Origin: Salinispora fenicalii
Lineage (GTDB): Bacteria; Actinomycetota; Actinomycetes; Mycobacteriales; Micromonosporaceae
Assembly: GCF_000514815.1 (NCBI RefSeq)
Contig: NZ_KI911471.1
Span: 249,062-313,061 of the forward strand
Length of the DNA stretch: 64,000 bases
Reading direction: 5' to 3'
The translations under genes were made by a program, and so were the position numbers. The notes below the pieces were generated by a model. The model was not told where the DNA came from. It saw only the letters and a program-made list of their open reading frames with translations, and did not search any database. Shown piece by piece: positions 42,428 to 50,343 of the stretch (its first letter is position 1; each line of letters starts with the position of its first letter).

Positions 42428-43621
42428 CTAGATGAACATCGTGTTGGGCGGTAGCCCGCAGAGCACCCGCCCGTACGTCTCAGTGTTGCTGTCCGGGCTG
42501 AACATCGGGTGCACGCTGATCGCGTGGATGTCCCGCACGATCCGCTGGATCGGCTCATTGCGGTAGATCGAGGAGCCACCACTGGCCGCCGCGTAGATGT
42601 CGACGGCCTCCTTGGATAGCTTGGTGGCCCAGCCCTCGTCGGCGCGTACCCGCGCACGCTCTTCGGTCGTCCACGGCTCACCGCTGGCGGCCTTGGCGTC
42701 CACCAGTGAGGCCGCGTGGTACGCGTGGTATTCGGCCTGCTCGGTCTTCATTACCGCGGTACCGACCTGGATGTGCGTCACCGGCGCCTCTGCTTGGTGC
42801 TCGTAGTCGGTGTACCTGATCGGCCGGGACGGCATCCGCTCGAAGAATGCCTCGCGAGCCGCTTTTGCCATTCCGACCAGGATTCCGACCGTGGCCGCCG
42901 AGCCAGCAAGAATCGTCGGGCTTCGGTAGATCGGCGAGTCCGCACCGAGCTTCGAGAGGGTGTTCGGTCGAATCGCCGAATCCATCGGGATGATGTGTGT
43001 CTCAGGAACGAACACGTCTTTCGCTGCCGTGGTGACGCTGCCACTTGCTGCCATTCCGGAGGTGTGCCAGTCATCGACGATCTGCAGACTCGACATCGGC
43101 ACCGCGGCGATAACCGGCTCCGGGTCCGCGCCCGGCCGCAGTCGGATAGTAGCCAGTTCCTGCCAGTCCGCGTGCAGTGCCCCGCTGACGAAGTGCCACG
43201 AACCGTTCAGCACGGCACCACCATCGACCGGCACCAGGCTGCCGCTGGGGCTGACTGCACCACATATCCGTACGTCAGGTGAGGCGAAGACCTCATCCTG
43301 CGCCCGGTCTGGAAACAAGCCCACAATCCACGAGGCGATCCAGTACGTCGATACGGTCCACGCCAACGCGCCGTCCGCCCGGCCGAGTTGGATACCGACG
43401 TCCACCAACGTACGGGTGTCAGCTTCGAGACCTCCGTAGCGGAGCGGCATCCGAAGTTTGAATACCCCAGCATCGGCGAGAGCCTGGAGGGAGTCATCGT
43501 GCAGGCGCCGGTTCTCCTCCGACCATTGCGCCTTCTCTCTCAGCATGGGCACCAACTCCGACAGGGAGCTCTTCACCTGTTCGAGAGTCGGTTGAGTTGT
43601 CGATAGTTCGGTGATCGACAC
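42428..43621 (-). CDS. Acyl-CoA dehydrogenase-fold flavin monooxygenase (group D)
   Basis: A 397-residue acyl-CoA dehydrogenase-superfamily protein resembling two-component hydroxylases (HpaH/HsaA/XiaF-like) rather than true dehydrogenases. Visible blocks are MPLRYGGLEADTRTLVDVGI, GRADGALAWTVSTYW, GSWHFVSGALHADW, and the C-terminal IQRIVRDIHAISVHPMFSP with TETYGRVLCGL. The catalytic Glu of acyl-CoA dehydrogenases is not apparent. GTG 43621 follows GGAGG. Such enzymes need a separate flavin reductase; one lies at 29605. Hydroxylation of an aromatic or polyketide intermediate is likely. Confidence 0.85.
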   Translation of the reverse strand: MSITELSTTQPTLEQVKSSLSELVPMLREKAQWSEENRRLHDDSLQALADAGVFKLRMPLRYGGLEADTRTLVDVGIQLGRADGALAWTVSTYWIASWIVGLFPDRAQDEVFASPDVRICGAVSPSGSLVPVDGGAVLNGSWHFVSGALHADWQELATIRLRPGADPEPVIAAVPMSSLQIVDDWHTSGMAASGSVTTAAKDVFVPETHIIPMDSAIRPNTLSKLGADSPIYRSPTILAGSAATVGILVGMAKAAREAFFERMPSRPIRYTDYEHQAEAPVTHIQVGTAVMKTEQAEYHAYHAASLVDAKAASGEPWTTEERARVRADEGWATKLSKEAVDIYAAASGGSSIYRNEPIQRIVRDIHAISVHPMFSPDSNTETYGRVLCGLPPNTMFI

Positions 43622-44067
43622 CTTTGTCCTCCAGAGGGATAGCCTGCGACGTGAATCGACCATCGCATATGCGGGGCGATTACGCCTCTTCCGGGTTGCC
43701 GCGAGGCAGCGGTAGCAGATGGCCGCTGCCGACATTTGGCTCACTGGTTCGGAGGAAGATCCCTCTTCGCCCGCCACACGGTCAAAACGGGCCAACCTGA
43801 ACGCCCGGCCGACCGGCCGGTCACTGCGTGCACGGTGCTCGGGCGCGTGGACCGTGGACCCAGCGATCGGCGCCGGCCTTCATGTCGGCTACCGGCCTGG
43901 GAGATTCGGGCGCACTGACCGGAGGTCATTCGGCTTGGGCGTGCACTGCGCTGGGTCGTGGGAGGACAGCCTGTTTGGGCTCCGGTCGCTGACCTGGGCC
44001 GGCTGATGTGCGGGCGGGCAGTCCGCCACCTCTGCGCGATATCGGTGTTCTCCAGTAATGCGGCAGG
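43622..44067. other. Divergent intergenic region
   Basis: About 446 bases between the flavin monooxygenase gene (minus) and the WYL regulator (plus). It should hold both promoters. I see no gene or clear dyad. It is probably the right-hand edge of the biosynthetic region. Confidence 0.45.
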
Positions 44068-45063
44068 ATGGTTTCCGCGATCGCTGACATGATCGGGGAC
44101 GTGTTGGAGACCTCGGCTCGCCTGCTCGAATTGCTGTCACTGCTTCAGCTCAAGCGTGACTGGACGAGCGCCGAGCTCGCCGGCCGGCTGAAGGTGAGTA
44201 CGAGGACGGTGCGCGCCGACGTCGCCAAGCTGCGGTCGCTCGGCTATCCCGTGGACGCGCGTCCGGGCGTCGCGGGTGGGTACCGGTTGGCCGCCGGTAC
44301 GGCGATGCCGCCACTGCTGCTGGACGACGACGAGGCGGTCGCAGTCGCGGTCGGGCTGGGTGCGGTCGCGACCCAACGGCTCGGCGTCGAGGAGACATCG
44401 CTGACCGCGCTCGCGAAGCTGGAGCAGGTGCTGCCCGCGCGCCTCCGTCGGCGGGTTGCGGCGGTGCGGGAGGCGACGAGCGTTGTTCCGGGGGCGCGAC
44501 CGCCGCTGGATCTGTCGGTCCTCGGCGCGGTCGCCGCCGCGATCCGCGGCAACGAGCGGCTGCGGTTCGGCTACACCACGTCGGGCGGCAGCGAAGGGGT
44601 TCGGCATACCGAGCCGCAACGGCTGGTCAGCTGGGGGGCAATCTGGTACCTGCTCGCCTGGGATCTCGACCGGGACGACTGGCGGGTCTTCCGGGTCGAC
44701 CGCATGGTGGTGCAGGCGCCGACGGGGGTGCGGTTTCAGCCGCGTGCGATCCCGGCGGACAACGTTGTCGAGTACGTCGTCTGGCGGGTCAGTAAGGCGG
44801 CCTGGACGTATCGCGCCCGGGTACTCGTACACGCTCCCGCCGCTACCGTCGTGGCGAAGTTCCGCATCCCGGTCGACATCGAGGTGGTTGACGAGTTCAC
44901 CTGCCAGGTCGAAGTGGGTTCCGACCACCCCGATCGGCTCGCGCTGTGGATGACGCAGCTCGACCTCGACCTTGAGGTGATCGACGGAGACGAACTCGCG
45001 GCGGCGTTCGAGCGCCTCGCGACGCGGCTCCGCCGGGCGGCGGGCGGCGCAGCCACCGCCTGA
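44068..45063 (+). CDS. HTH-WYL transcriptional regulator (YafY type)
   Basis: A 331-residue regulator with an N-terminal HTH_11 winged helix (TSARLLELLSLLQLKRDWTSA, ELAGRLKVSTRTVRADVAKL, GYRLAAG), then a WYL domain (IRGNERLRFGYTTSGG, RHTEPQRLVSWGAIWYLLAWD) and a WCX C-terminus (DNVVEYVVWRV onward). WYL domains sense nucleic acid or small ligands. The start is uncertain: ATG 44068, ATG 44089 or GTG 44101 are in frame and the last gives the usual N-terminus of the family. Compare the WYL chimera at 8418, which lacks the HTH part. Confidence 0.87.
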   Translation: MVSAIADMIGDVLETSARLLELLSLLQLKRDWTSAELAGRLKVSTRTVRADVAKLRSLGYPVDARPGVAGGYRLAAGTAMPPLLLDDDEAVAVAVGLGAVATQRLGVEETSLTALAKLEQVLPARLRRRVAAVREATSVVPGARPPLDLSVLGAVAAAIRGNERLRFGYTTSGGSEGVRHTEPQRLVSWGAIWYLLAWDLDRDDWRVFRVDRMVVQAPTGVRFQPRAIPADNVVEYVVWRVSKAAWTYRARVLVHAPAATVVAKFRIPVDIEVVDEFTCQVEVGSDHPDRLALWMTQLDLDLEVIDGDELAAAFERLATRLRRAAGGAATA

Positions 45064-45077
45064 AGCTCGACGCCCGA

Positions 45078-45617
45078 CTATCCGCGGGAAAGGTCGACGT
45101 ACCCGCTGACGTCCCGTTCGTAGTGGCAACGTTCGATGAGCCGGTTCCGCCGGTCGGTGATTTCCTCCGGGTCGAGGTCGAGGCTCTCGCACAGGTCGCG
45201 GTGGGCACACAGAAGTGGAGCGGTGATCTCTTCCGGTTCGGTCCGGGCGATGTAACACGCGTCGCGGAGGTGCCCGGAGAGGTCATCCCAGACGAGGTCG
45301 GCCACCTCAACCAGGTCGGGCATCGCAGGACTGGCGGGCCGGGCGCACAGGATCTCGACCTCGGCGGCCAGCCGGTGACCAGCGGCCTCCACGTCGGAGA
45401 TATCCCACCTGCCGGTGGTGGCGTTCGAGGCGTCACGGAGGACGGCCCGGAAGTCCTGCAGCCCCGTTCGATCCGCGCTCGACAGCATTCCGGCCTCATC
45501 CAGCAGTCGGGTGGCGAGGAGGCGGTCGCGGACCGCGTGCCCCACGATGAGGTTGGCCAGCTGCCGGGGCGCCAGCCGTTGCACCGCCCGCAGGTAGTCA
45601 GCGTGGTCGGGCGGCAC
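45078..45617 (-). CDS. Protein of unknown function, possibly 5'-truncated
   Basis: A 179-residue acidic helical protein (YLRAVQRLAPRQLANLIVGH, HRDLCESLDLDPEEITDRRN). No family is recognised. GTG 45617 has no ribosome site, yet the same frame stays open and protein-like for about 30 codons upstream (VAYTAFDNAVAFSGAATPP) without any start codon before a stop near 45720. This suggests the true N-terminus was lost, just next to the long hairpin at 45735. It converges with the WYL gene (14-base gap). Confidence 0.5.
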   Translation of the reverse strand: MPPDHADYLRAVQRLAPRQLANLIVGHAVRDRLLATRLLDEAGMLSSADRTGLQDFRAVLRDASNATTGRWDISDVEAAGHRLAAEVEILCARPASPAMPDLVEVADLVWDDLSGHLRDACYIARTEPEEITAPLLCAHRDLCESLDLDPEEITDRRNRLIERCHYERDVSGYVDLSRG

Positions 45618-45734
45618 CGAGCCGGCGCTGGGTGGGGTGGCGGCACCGGAGAAGGCGACCGCATTGTCGAAGGCGGTGTACGCGACCGCGCCCGGCGTGA
45701 TCCACCGGGTGCTATGTCCCGGTCCCGGATGGTA

Positions 45735-45780
45735 GTTCGACGGCCGGTCCGCCCCATCCGCGGCGGACCGGCCGTCGAAC
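45735..45780. other. 19-bp perfect inverted repeat in an intergenic region
   Basis: GTTCGACGGCCGGTCCGCC and its exact complement flank an 8-base loop. It lies between two divergent genes, where a terminator is not expected. It may be the terminator of a deleted gene or a regulatory structure in the hemerythrin leader. Confidence 0.65.
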
Positions 45781-45892
45781 CCGGGCGTTCGGGACCTGTC
45801 TCGGGTGGGGACAGGTCAAACGGCCCTAGGTGCTCCGGGTTTATCGGGCCAAGGTGGATGCATTCCCCACATCATGGTCGGGAGGTCGGATC

Positions 45893-46336
45893 ATGTGTAA
45901 CTACTGCGGCTGTCGGGAGTTCCCGCTGATCGGGCAACTGACCGCCGAACACGAGGCGATCGCCAACGCTGCCGGACGCCTGCGTACGGCGATCACGGCC
46001 GGTGCCGGTAACCGCGTTGATCTCCTCGACGACCTGCTCGCGCTGTTGATGCCGCACACCGAAACCGAGGAACGCGGCCTCTTTCTCGAGCTGCGCGCCG
46101 AGGGTAGCCTCACCGAGGCGGTGGAGCAGCTCTGCGACGAGCACGACGACATCCACGGCGTCCTCAGTACCGTCGACCGTGCGGCACCGGACTGGCCGGC
46201 GGTGCTGGCCGCCTTGGACCGGCTGCACCGGCACATCGACAACGAGGAACATGGGTTGTTTCCCGCCGCGGTCATCGCGCTGCCGATCTCCGCCTGGGAC
46301 CGGCTGACCCCACAGCAGTCGGACACAGCGGCCTAG
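45893..46336 (+). CDS. Hemerythrin HHE-domain protein
   Basis: A 147-residue four-helix bundle. Ligand residues for a di-iron site appear in LTAEHEAIANAA, LLMPHTETEERGLF, LCDEHDDIHGVL and HRHIDNEEHGLFPA. The N-terminus MCNYCGC has three cysteines in seven residues, which ordinary hemerythrins lack. GGGAGG precedes ATG 45893. It ends 5 bases before the radical SAM gene, so they are co-transcribed; oxygen or nitric oxide sensing for an Fe-S enzyme is a reasonable but unproven role. Confidence 0.85.
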   Translation: MCNYCGCREFPLIGQLTAEHEAIANAAGRLRTAITAGAGNRVDLLDDLLALLMPHTETEERGLFLELRAEGSLTEAVEQLCDEHDDIHGVLSTVDRAAPDWPAVLAALDRLHRHIDNEEHGLFPAAVIALPISAWDRLTPQQSDTAA

Positions 46337-46341
46337 CCGGC

Positions 46342-47595
46342 ATGATGCCACCGCCGACCGGGCGGCAGCGCCCGATCATGACGAGCCGGCAGCAGGCGCC
46401 GCGCCGGAGCCCGGGTGCGCCGGTACGGACACCGAAGCAGAACGTCGGGGAACGCCCCTTCATCGTGATCTGGGAGGCCACCCAGGCGTGCCCGCTCGCC
46501 TGCCTGCACTGCCGGGCCTCCGCCCGCCCCGACCGGGACCGCGGCGAGCTGGACACCGAACAGGCCACCGCACTGATGATGCAGGTTGCCGAGTTCGGAC
46601 GGCCCGCGCCGCTGTTCGTGATTACCGGCGGGGACCCGTTCCAGCGCCCCGACCTGGAGCTGTTGGTCCGGCGCGGCACTGAGCTCGGCCTGCCGGTGTC
46701 CGTCTCGCCATCGGGCACACCCACGCTCACCCGTCCGGCGCTGGCCGCCTTGCACGCTGCCGGGGCACGGGCGGTTTCGCTGAGCCTCGACGCGGCCACT
46801 GCCGCCGGACACGACGGCTTCCGGGGCGTCCCCGGCGTGTGGGACCTGACCATGCGGGCCTGGCGCGACGCCGCCGACATTGGCCTCAAGGTGCAGATCA
46901 ACAGCACCGTTACCAGGGACAACGTCCATGATCTGCCCGATCTGGCCGCCCAGGTACGTGACTTCGGCGCCCTGCTCTGGAGTGTCTTCTTCCTCGTTCC
47001 GACCGGGCGGGGCCAGGCGCTGCGGAGCCTGGACGCCGCCCAGACCGAGGATGTGCTCAACGTGCTGTACGACCTCGGTGAGACCATCGCGGTCAAGACC
47101 ACCGAGGCGCACCACTTCCGCCGGGTCTGTCTGCAACGTGAGGCGCTGGCCCGGCGGGGCGACGATCACGTCCGTCTCCTCGGCCTCGGGCAGTTGTACC
47201 GGCAACTGCGCGACGACCTCGATTCGCGCGGGCTGACCGGTACCGCCGGTCGGGTCCGCCGCGCCCCGCTACGGGTGAGCGCCGGCAACGGGTTCGCCTT
47301 CGTGTCCCACCGCGGCGATGTGCACCCCAGCGGCTTCCTGCCGGTTTCGGCCGGCAATGTGCGGGACCAATCGCTCCGCGACATCTACCGGGATTCGGCG
47401 CTGTTCACCGCGTTGCGTGATCCGGATCGACTCCGTGGTCGCTGTGGTGTCTGCGAGTTTCGCACCGCCTGCGGCGGATCACGGGCCCGGGCGTACGCGG
47501 TGACCGGTGAGATCTGGGCCGAGGAACCGTCCTGCGGCTATCAGCCCGGCTCCTTTCCATATCAGACGGAGCTGGCTCTCTCCGGGCGGTTGTAA
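46342..47595 (+). CDS. Radical SAM/SPASM-type protein (NirJ/AhbD-like)
   Basis: A 417-residue radical SAM enzyme. The SAM cluster motif CPLACLHC (CxxxCxxC) lies about residue 51, GGDPFQRPD is the SAM-binding GGE-like motif, and the C-terminus has a SPASM-like set CGVCEFRTACGG ... CGYQPG for an extra Fe-S cluster. The layout resembles the uncharacterised TIGR04053 family, relatives of NirJ and AhbD that modify haem side chains. ATG 46342 or ATG 46378 could be the start. It is coupled to the hemerythrin gene; no haem-biosynthesis neighbour is seen. Confidence 0.88.
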   Translation: MMPPPTGRQRPIMTSRQQAPRRSPGAPVRTPKQNVGERPFIVIWEATQACPLACLHCRASARPDRDRGELDTEQATALMMQVAEFGRPAPLFVITGGDPFQRPDLELLVRRGTELGLPVSVSPSGTPTLTRPALAALHAAGARAVSLSLDAATAAGHDGFRGVPGVWDLTMRAWRDAADIGLKVQINSTVTRDNVHDLPDLAAQVRDFGALLWSVFFLVPTGRGQALRSLDAAQTEDVLNVLYDLGETIAVKTTEAHHFRRVCLQREALARRGDDHVRLLGLGQLYRQLRDDLDSRGLTGTAGRVRRAPLRVSAGNGFAFVSHRGDVHPSGFLPVSAGNVRDQSLRDIYRDSALFTALRDPDRLRGRCGVCEFRTACGGSRARAYAVTGEIWAEEPSCGYQPGSFPYQTELALSGRL

Positions 47596-47715
47596 CGGGA
47601 GCCGGCGCATACTAAAGCAATACGCCCACAAACCGGGTCGCTGTCAGTGCGTCGGAGGCGGTGGCCCGCTAATCCGATTGGTGGGTTGCGCCGCGGTCCG
47701 CTTAGGATCCCCCGC

Positions 47716-48660
47716 ATGTCTACCGCGCCCGCGCTCACCACCGACCTCGCTGTCGCCTACCGCGAGCTCTCCGACCTGCGCGCTGGCGTGCTGGATGGTG
47801 ACTGGATCGCGCTGCGACGTGTGGTCGACGGCCAGCGCCCGGCTACCCGGACCGGGATGATCGTTTACGCTGGCTCGCTGCCACCGGCCGCGGCACTCGC
47901 CCAGCGTCAGGTCGAGGCCGACCCGGCCGACGGGCTCGCCGCCGCGTTGCTCGGCAACTGCTTGATCGAGAAGGCCTGGGAGGTACGAACCGGCTATCGG
48001 GCCCAGCACGTCAGCCAGGACCAGTTCCGCGAGTTCCATCGGATCCTGCGTGACGCCGAACGGATGTTGATTGACGCCGCCGCACACCAGCCGGGTGACC
48101 CGGCGATCTGGTATTGCCGCCTACTCACCGCCCGGGGTCTGGAACTTGGCCTGGCTGAGGCACGTCGCCGCTACGACCGGCTCGCCGACAGCGACCCGCA
48201 CCATCTGCCGGGACAGCTGCAGTATCTGCAGCAAATCTGTCCGAAATGGGGCGGCTCGTTCGATGAGATGCACTCCTTCGCCTGGACGGCGATGCTGGCT
48301 GTGCCGGAGGGCGCGGCACAGGGCAGTCTGGTCGCCCAGGCCCACTTCGAGCACCTGATCGACCTGGAGGGCTCCGAACAGGCCGACTACCGCAAGGACC
48401 AACGGGTCCGGGAAGAGCTACACGAAGCCGCCGCCCGATCGGTGCTGCACCCGGCGTTCGGCACGGAACACGGCTGGGTCGAGGCGGTAAGCCGATTCGC
48501 GCTGATCTACAGCGTCCTCGGCGACCACGCCCTCGCGGCCCCGTACTTCGCCGCGGTCGGCAATCTGGTCAGTGAAAGCGTCTGGAGATACTTCGGTGAG
48601 CCAGTGGAAATGTTCGACAATTTCCGCCGTGAAGCGATGAAGAAGGGTGACTGGCGATGA
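47716..48660 (+). CDS. Helical-repeat protein of unknown function
   Basis: A 314-residue mostly helical protein (TPR-like ALAQRQVEADPADGLAAALL, GDPAIWYCRLLTARGLEL, YFAAVGNLVSESVWRYF). I recognise no named family. It starts at ATG 47716 and its stop overlaps the M16 peptidase start by 4 bases, so the two products probably act together, for example as adaptor and membrane-bound protease. Confidence 0.7.
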   Translation: MSTAPALTTDLAVAYRELSDLRAGVLDGDWIALRRVVDGQRPATRTGMIVYAGSLPPAAALAQRQVEADPADGLAAALLGNCLIEKAWEVRTGYRAQHVSQDQFREFHRILRDAERMLIDAAAHQPGDPAIWYCRLLTARGLELGLAEARRRYDRLADSDPHHLPGQLQYLQQICPKWGGSFDEMHSFAWTAMLAVPEGAAQGSLVAQAHFEHLIDLEGSEQADYRKDQRVREELHEAAARSVLHPAFGTEHGWVEAVSRFALIYSVLGDHALAAPYFAAVGNLVSESVWRYFGEPVEMFDNFRREAMKKGDWR

Positions 48661-50342
48661 TCCGGCAGCTGGAGGTTGACGGGGTGCCGGCGTTGCTTGC
48701 CCCGACTACGGGGACCCCGCACGCCGGACTGATGTTTCGGGTCGGTCAGGCCGACGAGACCCTGGCGCGCCGGGGGATCACCCACCTGCTGGAACATCTC
48801 GTGTTGCACCCCCTGGGGACCGCCGACTATCACTACAACGGCACCACCGGTAGCGTCGTTACCCACTTTCACCTACAGGGGTCGGTTGACGACATCTCCA
48901 CGTTTCTGACCGGTGTGTGCGAAAGTCTGCGCGAGTTGCCGGCCAGTCGGCTGGAGACCGAAAAAGCGATTCTGCGCACCGAGTGGAACAGCAAGTCCGG
49001 CTCCAGCCTGGACGGCTTGCCGCTGTGGCGATACGGTGCCCGTGGCCACGGCCTGCTCAGCTATCCCGAGTGGGGCCTGCACGCGGTCTCCCTGGCAGAC
49101 CTGCAGGACTGGACCCGGCGCTACTTCACCAAAGAGAACGCGGTGCTGTGGCTGGCAGGGGCGGAGATACCGGCCGGGCTGCGAATCGACCTTCCATCCG
49201 GCCAGCGGACGCCGGTCCCAGCGCCGTCGTCGGCGCTGCCCCAGACGCCGGCGTTCTTCTCCGGCTCCGGCGGCCTAACCGCCGTCAACGCCATTGCCCC
49301 CCGTAGCGTCACCGCCAGCGTCTTCGCCGGGGCGCTGGAGCGGGAACTCTTTCAGGCGCTGCGGCAACGGGACGGGCTGTCCTACACCGCTGCCACCAAC
49401 TACGAACCGCGTGGCGACGGGTACGCGACCATAACCGCACTCGCCGACGCCCTGCCCGAGAAGCAGGACGCGGTGCTCGGCGGATTCATCGACGTACTGG
49501 CGAAGGCCCGGGTCGGTCGGATTGACGAGGCGAACATCGCCGCGGTGATCGGCAAGGCCACGGAGGCGCTCTCCGCCGATGACGTTGACAGCGCCCGGCT
49601 GGCCTCAGCCGCGTTCGACCTGCTCACCGGGGAGGGCTTTACCGCCAGCGACGACCTGCTACGACAGGTCAAGGAGGTTACCCCGGAAGCGGTGCACGAG
49701 GTCGCGACGGAGGTACTCGCTGACTCGTTGCTGATGACGCCGCACGGGCGTACCGCGGACTGGGCCGGATTCGTCGCCGCGCCGACCTCCTCGACCACCG
49801 TGGTGACCGGCACCGAGTATTCCGGGAAAGGCGGACTGGCACAGCGAATCATCGTCGGAACCGACGGGGTGAGCCTGGTCGGCAAGGGCGGTGACGAGTT
49901 CGCCACCGTCCACTACGATACCTGCGCCGCGCTGCTCACCTGGCCGGACGGCGGCCGACAACTCCTTGGTGCGGACGGCATCTCGATTCGCCTCGAGCCG
50001 ACCCTCTATCAGGGCTTGACCACCCAAGCGGTGGATCAGGGGGTATCCGAGCAGGTTCGGGTGGACCTGCCGGCCCGCGACCCAGCGGAGATCCCACAGC
50101 CGCCCCCGGTCTCCCGGCGACCCGGGGTCTTCCGTCGTTTCACCGCTCTCAGCCGGCGGAAGAAGATTCGGATCGTCACCCGCAGCTGCTTGGCGGTGGG
50201 AGTTACCGGCCTGTCCGGGGCGATGTTCATCGGCACGATGACCGGCCACGTGGAGCTGAGGGCGTTGACAGTCATCGGCGGCGTGGTGGGCCCCGCTCTG
50301 CTTGTCAGGTCGGTCGTCCACGCCTGGAAGGAGCCGGGCTGA
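48657..50342 (+). CDS. M16-family zinc peptidase with C-terminal membrane anchor
   Basis: A 561-residue insulinase-type peptidase. The inverted zinc motif HLLEH (HxxEH) is at about residue 43 and the downstream Glu lies in ETEKAILRTEW; the second M16 domain begins near 210 (RELFQALRQRDGLSYTA as the substrate R/Y motif). After residue about 490 comes a basic stretch (RRPGVFRRFTALSRRKKI) and hydrophobic segments near the end. The gene is coupled to the helical-repeat gene and ends 1 base before the stop of the SARP gene on the other strand, leaving no room for a terminator. Confidence 0.88.
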   Translation: MIRQLEVDGVPALLAPTTGTPHAGLMFRVGQADETLARRGITHLLEHLVLHPLGTADYHYNGTTGSVVTHFHLQGSVDDISTFLTGVCESLRELPASRLETEKAILRTEWNSKSGSSLDGLPLWRYGARGHGLLSYPEWGLHAVSLADLQDWTRRYFTKENAVLWLAGAEIPAGLRIDLPSGQRTPVPAPSSALPQTPAFFSGSGGLTAVNAIAPRSVTASVFAGALERELFQALRQRDGLSYTAATNYEPRGDGYATITALADALPEKQDAVLGGFIDVLAKARVGRIDEANIAAVIGKATEALSADDVDSARLASAAFDLLTGEGFTASDDLLRQVKEVTPEAVHEVATEVLADSLLMTPHGRTADWAGFVAAPTSSTTVVTGTEYSGKGGLAQRIIVGTDGVSLVGKGGDEFATVHYDTCAALLTWPDGGRQLLGADGISIRLEPTLYQGLTTQAVDQGVSEQVRVDLPARDPAEIPQPPPVSRRPGVFRRFTALSRRKKIRIVTRSCLAVGVTGLSGAMFIGTMTGHVELRALTVIGGVVGPALLVRSVVHAWKEPG

Positions 50343-50343
50343 G

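Noticed and set aside
46342..50342. Calling the radical SAM and M16 genes a RiPP cluster
   Set aside because: No precursor peptide was found, and the radical SAM protein looks more like the NirJ/AhbD-like group.
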